Part shown: positions 27,909 to 36,782 of the stretch, one piece after another
Layout of the letters: every line of letters starts with the position of its first letter
Position numbering within the stretch: the stretch's first letter is position 1
From: an uncultured Prochlorococcus sp.
GTDB taxonomy: Bacteria > Cyanobacteriota > Cyanobacteriia > PCC-6307 > Cyanobiaceae
Direction: 5' to 3'
Length of the DNA stretch: 64,000 bases
Assembly: GCA_902595175.1 (NCBI GenBank)
Contig: CACJPB010000001.1
Span: 62,001 to 126,000 of the forward strand
Made by a program: the position numbers and the translations under genes
The notes under the pieces: model-generated
What the model saw: the letters and a program-made list of their open reading frames with translations, nothing else
Told to the model about the DNA's origin: nothing
Database searches by the model: none

Positions 27909-29137
27909 CATTTCTGTTTATTCGCAAATTTAATAAATTCAGCAACTAAAAAAATAGAACCTGTTAGAACAGGATGATTAGGTGGCCATTTTTCCAGGGA
28001 AAATAAATACTCAATGGCAAGTTCAAATGTTTTAAATTCAATTGTTTGTTGAAAGTCAATTTCTTTAATCTGAGAAAGATCATTTAATTGCCAACTAGGT
28101 TGGTTTGGAACTGGTACAAGTAATAAGCGATCATTTTTCCTTAGAAGTGTTTTTAATATTGCGTAAATATCTTTTTGTCTTTGGACACCTAAAATCCAAT
28201 AAATTCCTTTATCTTCATTCTCCCAAGTGCTTCGCTCATTAGAGAGTGCTTTTGCAGCAGGATAATTATGCGCACAATCTACAAGAATTTCTTTCTTCAA
28301 ATAATTTATTATTTCTAGCCTTCCGTTCCAAGTTGTCTTTTTAAGACCTTCAGATATGTGTTTTTCTTTTATATTAAATCCCAAATTATTCAGCGCTTCA
28401 ATTGCTCCAACAGCTACTGAAGCATTTTGCTTTTGAAAAATTCCTTTTAATCCAAGCTCATAGCTGTTTGAAATTGAATCTTTCCAAATAATTTCTGCTC
28501 CTACCTCTTTAACTTTTTTGGTTATTAAATTTTTAACTTGACTATTTTGATTGCATGAGATGACAATTGAGTTTTTTTCAATAACTGCTAATTTTTCTTT
28601 GGCAATTTTTTCAATCGTATCTCCAAGAAATTCTTTATGGTCTAAGCCAATATTCCCAATAGCAATGATTGGCCTAGATTTATGGGCTGTTGTCGCGTCT
28701 AATCGTCCCCCTAAGCCAGCTTCAAGAACGAGTAATTCAACTTTTTGATGGTCAAAAAAATTTAGTGCGCAGCAAATGATTTTTTCAAAAGGAGTTAATT
28801 CAAATGTTGAAAATTTTTTTTCTATAAATCTATAGATTTTTTCAAAATCAGTTTTATTAATATTTTTTTTATTAACTCTAATCCTCTCGCATACATCCAA
28901 AAGATGAGGAGATGTCGTTATACCGAAATTCCTTTTAGCTTCAAAAAGTATACTTTCTAAATATGCCGCGATTGATCCTTTCCCATTGGTTCCAATAATC
29001 TGTATCGCAGGGATATTCTTGCAGGGATTACCAAGTTCTTGAAGTGCTTTTTTAATTCTTGATAAACCTAACTTGATATTATCCCTTTCATATTTAGGAG
29101 ATAATAATTCAAAAGTTTTTAAATTTGCATTTTTCAA
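27905..29137 (-). CDS. folC: Folylpolyglutamate/dihydrofolate synthase
   Basis: Mur-ligase-fold enzyme that adds glutamate to dihydropteroate and folates. The P-loop is IGTNGKGSIAAYLESIL near residues 48-64, followed by TSPHLLDVCERIRVN and EAGLGGRLDATTA. GNIGLDHKEFLGDTIEKIAKEK is also characteristic. The start is TTG 29137. The length of 410 is normal for the bifunctional enzyme. It follows argD by 11 nt. Confidence 0.94.
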   Translation of the reverse strand: MKNANLKTFELLSPKYERDNIKLGLSRIKKALQELGNPCKNIPAIQIIGTNGKGSIAAYLESILFEAKRNFGITTSPHLLDVCERIRVNKKNINKTDFEKIYRFIEKKFSTFELTPFEKIICCALNFFDHQKVELLVLEAGLGGRLDATTAHKSRPIIAIGNIGLDHKEFLGDTIEKIAKEKLAVIEKNSIVISCNQNSQVKNLITKKVKEVGAEIIWKDSISNSYELGLKGIFQKQNASVAVGAIEALNNLGFNIKEKHISEGLKKTTWNGRLEIINYLKKEILVDCAHNYPAAKALSNERSTWENEDKGIYWILGVQRQKDIYAILKTLLRKNDRLLLVPVPNQPSWQLNDLSQIKEIDFQQTIEFKTFELAIEYLFSLEKWPPNHPVLTGSIFLVAEFIKFANKQKC

Positions 29138-29148
29138 AATTTAAATTG

Positions 29149-30324
29149 CTATAACTCTTCAAAAATTGAATTTAGCTTATCCAAAAGAATATTAATTTCT
29201 CTTCGAGAAATAACTAATGGTGGGACAATCCTTACAACATTTCCTCCTGCAGGAACTACCAGTAATCCTTTATCAAAAGCTTTTAATGTAATTTTTTTTG
29301 CATCAGCATAATCATCATTGATCACAAGACCTTGTATCAAACCTAAACCTCTTTTCCCGCTAATAATATTTGGAAATTTTTTTGATAATTCTTCAAACCC
29401 AGCACTTAATTGTTCCCCTCTTAGATAAACATTATTGATAATATTTCTTCTATTTATTTCTTCTAATACTGTTAGGGCAGCTTTACAAGCGAATGGGTTC
29501 CCTCCAAAAGTGCTTGCATGATCCCCTGGAGAAAAAATGTTGGCTTTTTCTTTTACCAATAATGCTCCAATTGCATGACCTCCTCCTAATCCTTTAGCAA
29601 GGGTGAATCCATCAGGTTCAATTCCCAAATTCTCATAACCCCACATTTTTCCAGTTCGACCTACTCCACTTTGAACCTCATCTAAAATGAGAAGAGAATT
29701 ATATTTATCACATATTTCTCTCAGGTTTTTAAAAAATATTGTACTTCCAGGAATTACGCCGCCTTCGCCTTGTATTGGTTCAACTAAAACGCCGGAAATT
29801 TTTTGATCATTATTTTCACACTCTTCAAATAATTTTTTTACCGAATCAAAATTGTTAAATTTAAAAAATTTGAACCCTTGAATCAATGGTTCGAAACCTT
29901 TTTGATATTTTGGTTGTCCAGTCGCACTTAAGGCTGCAAGCGTCCTTCCATGGAAGCTGGATTCTGCTGCGAGAATTATTGATTTTTTACCTTTATTTGT
30001 TTTATTACCATATTTTTTAATTAATTTAATTGCTGATTCATTTGCTTCCGCACCACTATTACAGAAGAAGACGCTTTTTGCACAACTCATATTCGTTAAA
30101 GTTCTGCTTAATTGTTCTTGTTCTTCAATGTTGTAGAGATTAGAAATGTGCTGAATCTTTTTTAGTTGAGTTGATAACCTTCTTCTTAAAACTCTGTCGC
30201 TATGTCCAAGACTACAAGTTGCTATACCAGCGACTGCATCAAGATACCTTTTACCTGTTTTGTCCCATAGCCAACAACCTTTTCCTTTTTTGAAAGATAT
30301 ATCGAATCGACTATAGGTATTCAT
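29149..30324 (-). CDS. argD: Acetylornithine aminotransferase
   Basis: PLP enzyme of arginine synthesis. Class III aminotransferase features are present: FFCNSGAEANESAIKL, SFHGRTLAA, LILDEVQSGVGRTGKMW and the PLP lysine in TLAKGLGGGHAIGA. The correct start is ATG 30324 (MNTYSRFD). The ORF track begins 27 codons earlier, but that extension is a read-through of tRNA-Leu, not protein. The product is 391 residues, which is normal. Only 5 nt separate it from the 3' end of tRNA-Leu. Confidence 0.97.
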   Translation of the reverse strand: MNTYSRFDISFKKGKGCWLWDKTGKRYLDAVAGIATCSLGHSDRVLRRRLSTQLKKIQHISNLYNIEEQEQLSRTLTNMSCAKSVFFCNSGAEANESAIKLIKKYGNKTNKGKKSIILAAESSFHGRTLAALSATGQPKYQKGFEPLIQGFKFFKFNNFDSVKKLFEECENNDQKISGVLVEPIQGEGGVIPGSTIFFKNLREICDKYNSLLILDEVQSGVGRTGKMWGYENLGIEPDGFTLAKGLGGGHAIGALLVKEKANIFSPGDHASTFGGNPFACKAALTVLEEINRRNIINNVYLRGEQLSAGFEELSKKFPNIISGKRGLGLIQGLVINDDYADAKKITLKAFDKGLLVVPAGGNVVRIVPPLVISRREINILLDKLNSIFEEL

Positions 30325-30329
30325 TAAAG

Positions 30330-30411
30330 TGGGAGCGGTCGGACTTGAACCGACATACCCGAAGGTGCCGCATTTTGAGTGCGGTGCGTCTACCAATTCC
30401 ACCACGCTCCC
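30330..30411 (-). tRNA. tRNA-Leu (anticodon CAA)
   Basis: The minus-strand sequence folds with acceptor GGGAGCG/CGCTCCC plus discriminator A, anticodon stem CCGCA/TGCGG with loop CTCAAAA (anticodon CAA), a long variable arm typical of tRNA-Leu, and a T-arm with GGTTCAAGTCC. CCA is not encoded. The 3' end is only 5 nt before the argD start codon on the same strand, so the tRNA is probably released from the argD transcript. Confidence 0.97.
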
Positions 30412-30690
30412 AAGGCTTTTGAAAAAATGAACTTTTTTATTATAACAAAAATCAACTTATTGACTATTGTTTAGTTCAAGGAACAGTTAACAAGATAATG
30501 TTTGTTAATAGTTAATCTTTTCGATAAAAAAAATAGAATTATTTATTGCATTTGCTGACAAGAAATGAGGGGAAAAAGAAAATTTAAACATTTCTGATAC
30601 ATTTTTGTGATAATCTGCGCTTAAAAGACTTTTTGAAAGGAGATATCTTCATATTTAGTAATATAGTGTTATAATTAATAAAAAAAGAAA
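30412..30690. other. AT-rich intergenic leader, no gene seen apart from a -10 box
   Basis: About 280 bp upstream of both tRNA-Leu (minus strand) and the micro-ORF pair (plus strand). It must hold the tRNA-Leu/argD promoter. I see no tRNA, known small-RNA motif or long inverted repeat. An AAAGGAG stretch near 30637 has no start codon at a proper distance. Confidence 0.5.
30670..30675 (+). promoter_or_regulatory. Candidate -10 box (TATAAT) of the micro-ORF pair
   Basis: A perfect TATAAT lies 15 nt before the ATG of the first micro-ORF. No good -35 hexamer sits at the usual distance. If used, the 5' leader would be about 9 nt or less, so translation would be almost leaderless. Confidence 0.45.
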
Positions 30691-30798
30691 ATGTCTAAAG
30701 CTCAAGCTAAAAAATTATCTTTTAAATTTGTCCCCTATCTTTTTATTGCAATAACTATATTTACAACATTCGGATCCTGTAGCGGAACTTGGGCATGA
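30691..30798 (+). CDS. Micro-ORF A, 35-aa hydrophobic peptide
   Basis: Too short for the ORF track. ATG 30691 opens 35 codons: a basic N-terminus MSKAQAKKLSFKF, one hydrophobic segment VPYLFIAITIFTTF and the tail GSCSGTWA. A near-consensus TATAAT box precedes it, and its stop overlaps the start of micro-ORF B as ATGA. The charge pattern and the tight coupling make it look like a real small membrane protein, but it could be chance in AT-rich DNA. I recognise no family. Confidence 0.5.
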   Translation: MSKAQAKKLSFKFVPYLFIAITIFTTFGSCSGTWA

Positions 30799-30905
30799 AC
30801 AAATTCAAAATTAATGGTTTAAATAAAATTTGGTCTAACCGATTTCTAGTTTTGTTTATATTATTTTTGGGTTGTATTTCACTAATCAATATTGCTTACG
30901 TTTGA
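30795..30905 (+). CDS. Micro-ORF B, 36-aa single-TM peptide
   Basis: ATG 30795 overlaps the TGA of micro-ORF A by 4 nt. The 36 codons encode a basic N-terminus MNKFKINGLNKIWSNRF and one hydrophobic helix LVLFILFLGCISLINIAYV, i.e. N-in single-span topology. It ends 37 nt before the murA stop on the opposite strand. No recognised family. The ATGA coupling argues for joint translation of the two peptides. Confidence 0.5.
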   Translation: MNKFKINGLNKIWSNRFLVLFILFLGCISLINIAYV

Positions 30906-30942
30906 ATCAATTTTCTTAGTTTTAAAATTTTTTTTAAAAAGA

Positions 30943-32313
30943 CTAAGCTGCTTTGAGTTTTGGAAGATTCTCAGATTTTGGTTCAATTTTATATTCATTC
31001 TCCTCAAAAGTATTTTTACTGATTTCTCTAATTATTTTTACACCTAAATTTTTTAGTTTTAATTCAAAATTTTCATACCCTCTATCTAAATGTTCTAAAC
31101 CATAGAAATTACTACTACCTTTTGCGATAATTCCTGCAATTATTAATGCAGCTGATGACCTCAAATCAGAGCCAACTAGATTCATCCCATGCATTGTTTT
31201 AACACCTTTGATGTGTGCTACGTTTTTGTTTAGTTTTATACTGGCGCCCATTTCATTTAGTAAATAAATATGATTCATTCTGTTTTCGAAAATTGTTTCA
31301 GTTATCTTTGATTCACCATTTGCGATTGTCATCAGAGTTGTAAATGGTGCCTGCAAATCAGTAGGAAAGCCTGGGAAAGGAGCTGTTTCAATATCTACTC
31401 CTTTAATCTCTTTAGTCTTAATAGAAATCGAATTACCTTTAATCGTAATTTTACTCCCACTCTCTTGAAGCTTATTAGTGACAGCTTCAAGATGATGAGG
31501 GATTACTGGAGAAATTGTTATTGAAGAGGAAGTTGCAGCAGCAGCTATTAGAAAAGTTCCAGCTTCTATTCGGTCTGGAATTACTTTATGGGTACATCCG
31601 CCAAGCTTATTAACACCATCAATAATAATTGTTTCTTTACCGGAGTCATAAATTTTTGCCCCCATTTTATTAAGCATTTGGCATAAATCTTGAACTTCAG
31701 GCTCTCTTGCAGCATTTTCAATAGTAGTTCTTCCTTTGGCTAAAGATGCTGCCATTATTAAAGTTTCAGTCGCACCTACACTTGGACAATTTAATTTAAT
31801 ATGAGTGCCATGAAGTCTATTTTTGTCCCCCCTTGTTTTTGCCTTTACAATTCCCTCTTCAATAATAATTTCTGCTCCTAGTGCGATTAATCCATTAATG
31901 TGCTCCTCTATTGGCCTTGAACCAATATTGCAGCCACCTGGTAACGGTACTTGAGCCTCTCCAAATTTAGTTAATAGTGCACCTATACAAAAGAAACTAG
32001 CTCTTAATCCTTTAACAAGTTCATATGGAAGTTCTTTAATCGAAATAGTTGTTGGATCTATTTCTAGTTGGTTGTTTTTACGAACCAAATTCACTCCTAA
32101 ATTCTTTAAGATATTCCCCATCTTTTCAATATCAGTGAGAAAAGGTACATTTTCAAGAATTATTTTTTCATTAGTTAGCAATGATGAGGCTAATAAAACT
32201 AAGGCGGAATTCTTCGCACCACTTATTTCAACTATTCCATTTAACTTACCTTGGCCAAGAATCTTTAAATTTTGCGATTTAAGATATGACTTCGTTTTGC
32301 TTCCGCAAATCAT
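30943..32313 (-). CDS. murA: UDP-N-acetylglucosamine 1-carboxyvinyltransferase
   Basis: First committed step of peptidoglycan synthesis: transfers enolpyruvate from PEP to UDP-GlcNAc. The catalytic cysteine is in PGGCNIGSRP (C128), so the enzyme is of the Cys type. SGAKNSALVLLASSLL near the N-terminus and the PGFPTDLQAPF loop are typical. The 456 residues include a short N-terminal extension and a polar C-terminal tail beyond the usual about 420. The start is ATG 32313. Confidence 0.97.
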   Translation of the reverse strand: MICGSKTKSYLKSQNLKILGQGKLNGIVEISGAKNSALVLLASSLLTNEKIILENVPFLTDIEKMGNILKNLGVNLVRKNNQLEIDPTTISIKELPYELVKGLRASFFCIGALLTKFGEAQVPLPGGCNIGSRPIEEHINGLIALGAEIIIEEGIVKAKTRGDKNRLHGTHIKLNCPSVGATETLIMAASLAKGRTTIENAAREPEVQDLCQMLNKMGAKIYDSGKETIIIDGVNKLGGCTHKVIPDRIEAGTFLIAAAATSSSITISPVIPHHLEAVTNKLQESGSKITIKGNSISIKTKEIKGVDIETAPFPGFPTDLQAPFTTLMTIANGESKITETIFENRMNHIYLLNEMGASIKLNKNVAHIKGVKTMHGMNLVGSDLRSSAALIIAGIIAKGSSNFYGLEHLDRGYENFELKLKNLGVKIIREISKNTFEENEYKIEPKSENLPKLKAA

Positions 32314-32502
32314 TAAGACTTAATTTATTAGATTCATCATGACAAACTAATATTATTAAGTCCACCCCATGTAACGTCATGAATATTAATTAAAAGTGAA
32401 AATGTATTTTTTGATTTCTTGGGAAATAAAAATTTAATAAATAATTGATCAAAATATTTATGTAATTAAAATATAGTTGATAACAAATTTTTCAAAATAC
32501 TC

Positions 32503-33345
32503 ATAGAAAATACTTTCCTAAAAATAACTAGTAAAAACAATAATCTAGTTAAAAGATTTAGATCATTTAAAAGAGGATCATCTCCAAAAGATCAAGACTT
32601 TTTTTGCATAGAGGGTACACATCTCATTGAAGAATTAGTGAAGTCTGGAAAAAATCCCTCTAAGATTTTAGTGACCGAAAAATGGCTAAGAAAGAATCAA
32701 AATCTAAGCAAAAAATTTGATGAGTCATTAATAAATATCGTCTCAGAGGAAGTCTTGGCATCTGCGATTTCAACAATTAATCCAGATGGGATAGCAGCTT
32801 TAGTAGAGATTTCAGAAATACCTAATTATCAATTTAATAGAGAAAATGATTTTGTTCTTGTTCTCGACAGAATTCAAGATCCTGGGAATATGGGTAATCT
32901 ATTTAGAACCGCTTTAGCTGCGGGTGTTAATGCAATTTTTTTAGCTGGAGGTGCGCACCCATTAGGCCAAAAGGTATTAAGAGCATCCTCAGGTGCAGTT
33001 TTTCATCTGCCATATTTAAGATTTGATGGCATTGAAGAAGAAATATTAAATTCTTTACTTAAGTCTCTGTTTGAATTATCAAATGTAGGATTTAAGATTT
33101 TCTCTACTAGTAGCCATAATGAGAGTTCAAAAAAACCTTCAAAACCTTACTGGGAAGTTGATTGGTCTAGACGTACAGCATTAATTTTGGGTAATGAAGG
33201 CCAAGGTATTCATAAAAAAATTCAAGAAGCTTTTAGTGAAACAATTACAATTCCGCATAGCGAGATTGTAGAATCATTGAATGTGGCTTGTGTTGCAGTT
33301 CCGTTATTACTAGAACGAAAAAGAGTCGCATACACCTCTAAATAA
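32503..33345 (+). CDS. SpoU/TrmH-family RNA 2'-O-methyltransferase, non-canonical start
   Basis: SPOUT methyltransferase acting on rRNA or tRNA. The SAM-binding knot motifs are visible: LDRIQDPGNMGNLFRTALAAG, LILGNEGQGI and the final SLNVACVAVPLLLERKR. The ORF track starts at GTG 32638, but the frame stays open to 32470 and encodes a typical N-terminal substrate-binding region (ITSKNNNLVKRFRSFKRG and FFCIEGTHLIEEL). No ATG, GTG or TTG exists in that frame. I propose ATA 32503 (IENTFLKITSK), where homologues would be expected to have ATG. This gives about 280 residues. lpd follows after 11 nt. Confidence 0.82.
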   Translation: MENTFLKITSKNNNLVKRFRSFKRGSSPKDQDFFCIEGTHLIEELVKSGKNPSKILVTEKWLRKNQNLSKKFDESLINIVSEEVLASAISTINPDGIAALVEISEIPNYQFNRENDFVLVLDRIQDPGNMGNLFRTALAAGVNAIFLAGGAHPLGQKVLRASSGAVFHLPYLRFDGIEEEILNSLLKSLFELSNVGFKIFSTSSHNESSKKPSKPYWEVDWSRRTALILGNEGQGIHKKIQEAFSETITIPHSEIVESLNVACVAVPLLLERKRVAYTSK

Positions 33346-33356
33346 AAAAATAAAAA

Positions 33357-34796
33357 GTGACTGATTCAAGTTTTGATTTTGATTTAATCGTAATAGGAGC
33401 AGGATATGGAGGTTTTGATGCCGCTAAACATGCTGCTGGTAAGGGACTGAAAGTCGCAATAGTAGAATCTTCTGATATGGGAGGTACTTGTGTTAACAAG
33501 GGTTGTGTTCCATCTAAAGCTCTTTTGGCTGCAAGTGGAAAAGTTAGAGAAATAGCTAATTATGAACATTTAGCTAAATTTGGTATACATGCTTCACCAG
33601 TAAGGTTCGAGAGATCAAAAATTGCAGATCATGCAAATAATTTAGTTTTAAATGTTAGAGAAAATTTAACAAAAACTCTTAAAAGGAGTGGAGTTGAAAT
33701 TATTTTGGGCATTGGAAGAATTGAAGGAAATCAAAAAGTAGGTGTAAGAGATAAAAACGGAATTGATAAAATTTTCACATGTAAGAATATTGTCATAGCA
33801 ACAGGCTCTTCTCCTTTTGTGCCCCGTGGAATAACTTTGGATAATAGGACCGTATTTACTAGCGATGATGCGGTTAAACTTGAGTGGCTTCCAAGATGGA
33901 TAGCAATTATTGGAAGCGGATATATAGGTTTAGAATTTGCTGATGTTTACACCGCGCTTGGTTGTGAAGTTACCATGATTGAGGCTTTGGAGAATATTAT
34001 GCCAACATTTGATCCAGACATCACTAAAATTGCTAAGAAGAGCCTTATTCAAGCAAGAGATATAGACACAAAATCAAATGTCTTTGCGACAAAAATAACA
34101 CCTGGATGTCCTGTAAAAATAGAACTGACTGATGCAAAATCTAAGGAAGTTGTAGAAACTTTAGAAGTTGACGCTGTACTAGTAGCAACTGGCAGAAGTC
34201 CTAATAGTAATAACTTAAATCTTGAGTCGGTTGGTATCGAAACAGTAAAAGGTTTCATTCCTATAGATGATCAAATGAGAGTTAAGAATGGTGATCAAAT
34301 AATACCTAACATTTGGGCTGTTGGAGATGTAACGGGCAAACTAATGCTTGCCCATACAGCTGCAGCGCAGGGTACTATTGCTGTTGATAATATTTGCGGT
34401 GGTAATGTCGAAATTAACTATAAAAGTATCCCCGCAGCAACCTTTACTCACCCAGAGATAAGTTCAGTTGGTCTCTCTGAAGTTGAAGCTAAAGAGATAT
34501 CTACAAAAGAAAATTTTACTTTGGGAGTTGTCAAAAGTTTCTTTAAGGCTAATTCAAAAGCATTGGCTGAATTAGAGAGTGATGGATTGCTAAAGCTGAT
34601 TTTCAACAAAGATAATGGGAAAGTATTAGGTGCCCATATTTTTGGGTTACATGCAGCTGATTTAATTCAAGAAATTTCGAACGCTATTTCAAGGAACCAA
34701 GATGTAATTGAATTATCTAAAGAAGTTCATACTCATCCTACACTTAGTGAAGTAGTTGAGGTCGCATATAAACAGGCGGCTTCCCAAATAAAATAA
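33357..34796 (+). CDS. lpdA: Dihydrolipoamide dehydrogenase (E3)
   Basis: Flavoprotein that reoxidises lipoyl groups in the pyruvate dehydrogenase and glycine cleavage systems. The redox-active pair is in GGTCVNKGC (C45, C50), the FAD-binding GAGYGG is at 14-19, the NAD-binding [14 protein letters not shown] is central, and the C-terminal catalytic His/Glu is in HTHPTLSE. The start is GTG 33357. The length of 479 is normal. It sits between the SpoU-like gene (11 nt) and trpC (11 nt) in one apparent operon. Confidence 0.97.
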   Translation: MTDSSFDFDLIVIGAGYGGFDAAKHAAGKGLKVAIVESSDMGGTCVNKGCVPSKALLAASGKVREIANYEHLAKFGIHASPVRFERSKIADHANNLVLNVRENLTKTLKRSGVEIILGIGRIEGNQKVGVRDKNGIDKIFTCKNIVIATGSSPFVPRGITLDNRTVFTSDDAVKLEWLPRWIAIIGSGYIGLEFADVYTALGCEVTMIEALENIMPTFDPDITKIAKKSLIQARDIDTKSNVFATKITPGCPVKIELTDAKSKEVVETLEVDAVLVATGRSPNSNNLNLESVGIETVKGFIPIDDQMRVKNGDQIIPNIWAVGDVTGKLMLAHTAAAQGTIAVDNICGGNVEINYKSIPAATFTHPEISSVGLSEVEAKEISTKENFTLGVVKSFFKANSKALAELESDGLLKLIFNKDNGKVLGAHIFGLHAADLIQEISNAISRNQDVIELSKEVHTHPTLSEVVEVAYKQAASQIK

Positions 34797-34807
34797 TATC
34801 TAAAATA

Positions 34808-35695
34808 ATGGAGATAAGACGCAGGCCACCAAATCCAACAGTAAGGGTAGAAAATTTAGAATATGCTGTACCTCATAGAGAAGCACAAGCGAAAAACATT
34901 CTGGAAGAAATTGTATGGCACAAGGATATTGAAATTAAGAATTTTAAAAAAATAGTCTCTTTAGAAGATCTCATCAAAAAGATTGAAAAACTTCCTACTC
35001 CCAAAGATTTTTACAAAAATATCTTGGAGTCAAAAATAAAACCAGGAGTTATTGCTGAAATAAAAAAAGCTAGTCCGAGTAAAGGGGTTATTAGACAAGA
35101 TTTTAACCCTGAAAACATAGCAATTAGTTATGAAGGATTAGGTGCATCATGCATCTCAGTACTCACCGATAAAAGGTTTTTTCAAGGTAGTTATGAAATA
35201 CTCGAAACTGTAAGGAAATCAACTAATCTCCCTCTACTCTGCAAAGATTTTATTATTTCTGCTTATCAGATTTATAAAGCAAGGGTATCTGGTGCTGATG
35301 CAATATTATTAATCGCTGCGATTTTAAGTGATGATGATTTAATTTATTTAAAGAAAATAGCTGATAATTTAAAAATGTGTGTTCTTGTTGAAGTCCATAA
35401 CTCTAATGAATTAGAAAGGATTCTAAAGTTAAATTCTTTTAATTTGATTGGAATAAATAATAGGGACTTAAAGACTTTTAAAACGGATTTAAAAACATCA
35501 AAAGATTTGATGCATACATATGCAGATATATTTTTAAAACAAAATATTATTCCCATAAGTGAATCTGGAATTAATTGTGCCGAAGATTTAGAATCGCTTA
35601 GATCTATTGGAATCATGGGAGTATTAATTGGTGAAACTTTTATGAGAGAAACTGATATTGAACAATCGTTCAAGAAATTATTTAACTCAATTTAA
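34808..35695 (+). CDS. trpC: Indole-3-glycerol phosphate synthase
   Basis: Closes the indole ring in tryptophan synthesis. TIM-barrel residues are visible in [50 protein letters not shown] and SESGI. The 295-residue length includes the N-terminal extension common in cyanobacterial enzymes ([22 protein letters not shown]). It is the third gene of the spoU-lpd-trpC run. No other trp gene is adjacent. Confidence 0.96.
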   Translation: MEIRRRPPNPTVRVENLEYAVPHREAQAKNILEEIVWHKDIEIKNFKKIVSLEDLIKKIEKLPTPKDFYKNILESKIKPGVIAEIKKASPSKGVIRQDFNPENIAISYEGLGASCISVLTDKRFFQGSYEILETVRKSTNLPLLCKDFIISAYQIYKARVSGADAILLIAAILSDDDLIYLKKIADNLKMCVLVEVHNSNELERILKLNSFNLIGINNRDLKTFKTDLKTSKDLMHTYADIFLKQNIIPISESGINCAEDLESLRSIGIMGVLIGETFMRETDIEQSFKKLFNSI

Positions 35696-35750
35696 TATTG
35701 ACTTCAAATCATGCTATAAAATTGGATAAACAGAATTGTACTGAATATAT

Positions 35751-36422
35751 ATGCAGGCTGTAATTTTAACAGGTATAGTCGCAGGATTTGTGCATGTAGT
35801 TAGTGGCGCTGATCATCTAATTGCAATGGCACCAGCAGCGATTAATAATCCCCAAAAAGCTTTTAAAAATAGTTTCTCCTGGGGCTTGGGACATTCTTCA
35901 GGAGTCCTCTTGTTAGCTTTTCTAGCAATTTTTATTAAGGATATTACCCCATTAAATAAATTTTCTAGTATTGCCGAATTCCTAGTTGGAATTTCACTTC
36001 TAATTGTTGGAGTATTTGCTATAAAAAATTCTTTTAAATTAAGTATCCACTCGCATTCCCATAAGCATGAGAACGGAATTGCCCATCGTCACTTTCACTT
36101 TCATGTTAAGGAACAAAAAAATAATAATAAGCACTCACATGCTTTGACTGGTTTAGGCTTGCTACACGGTATAGCTGGGGGTTCACATTTTCTTGCAGTT
36201 CTTCCTGCTTTAGCACTCCCTTTAACAAGCGCTTGCTTATATTTGATTTCATATTTGATTGGTTCACTCATAAGTATGAATCTTTTTACTTGTTTAATAT
36301 CTTTTACTACCTTTAAAGCAAGTCAAAAATTTATTAAAAGATTAATAGCTGTAGCAGGAGGGCTTTCCTTTTCTTTTGGACTATTTTGGATTCAAAGAAG
36401 TGCTTCTGTTTTTTTGAATTAA
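35751..36422 (+). CDS. UreH-like / nickel-transporter-family membrane protein
   Basis: A polytopic 223-residue protein with the NiCoT/UreH-like signature HVVSGADHLIAMAP near residues 15-28 and GLGHSSGV. A second GLLHGIAGGSHF motif follows a central histidine-rich loop (HSHSHKHENGIAHRHFHFH) that would bind metal. It ends next to sodX and sodN on the opposite strand, so import or handling of nickel for Ni-SOD is the natural inference. The 3' end overlaps sodX by 42 bp, tail to tail. Confidence 0.88.
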   Translation: MQAVILTGIVAGFVHVVSGADHLIAMAPAAINNPQKAFKNSFSWGLGHSSGVLLLAFLAIFIKDITPLNKFSSIAEFLVGISLLIVGVFAIKNSFKLSIHSHSHKHENGIAHRHFHFHVKEQKNNNKHSHALTGLGLLHGIAGGSHFLAVLPALALPLTSACLYLISYLIGSLISMNLFTCLISFTTFKASQKFIKRLIAVAGGLSFSFGLFWIQRSASVFLN

Positions 36423-36782
36423 AAAATTTTTTAATTTATGAATAATTAATTTAGAAGTGACAATCCCAATTATTTTTTCTTTATTGATTAATCCAAATTT
36501 ATTACTATCTTCGCTAAATTCAATATTATCCCCAATAACCTCAACGTTATTTTGATTTACTGAATTTATCCTTTTTATTAGGTTTTGATTTTTAATTGGA
36601 TGACTAAAAATAACTATTTGTCGATTTTTAAGTATTGATTTATTCTTTTTATATTTTTTAAAAAATACAATGTCACCCTCTTTTAGGTAAGGAAACATTG
36701 ATTCGCCACTAATAATAGCGGTTTTTCTTAAACCTAAAAAATATAAAATAAAATCAAAAAAACTTTTGAAAATAACTCTGAT
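36381..36782 (-). CDS. sodX: Nickel-type SOD maturation protease, start codon not canonical
   Basis: S26 (signal-peptidase-like) protein that removes the Ni-SOD leader to expose the N-terminal His. The ORF track starts at MFPYLKEGD, but the catalytic Ser lies just before that Met: the in-frame upstream sequence gives a hydrophobic segment ending in RKTAIISGES and then MFPYL, the expected GxSMxP motif. The frame is open to within 3 nt of the sodN stop without ATG, GTG or TTG. I take ATC 36782, which would overlap the sodN stop as TAATC where TAATG would be normal. The Lys is in LIKRINS. The true start is uncertain. Confidence 0.82.
   Translation of the reverse strand: MRVIFKSFFDFILYFLGLRKTAIISGESMFPYLKEGDIVFFKKYKKNKSILKNRQIVIFSHPIKNQNLIKRINSVNQNNVEVIGDNIEFSEDSNKFGLINKEKIIGIVTSKLIIHKLKNFLIQKNRSTSLNPK

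Noticed and set aside
30325-30405. N-terminal extension of ArgD in the ORF track (MVELVDAPHSK...)
   Set aside because: This is the reverse-complement cloverleaf of tRNA-Leu read as protein, a well-known artefact.
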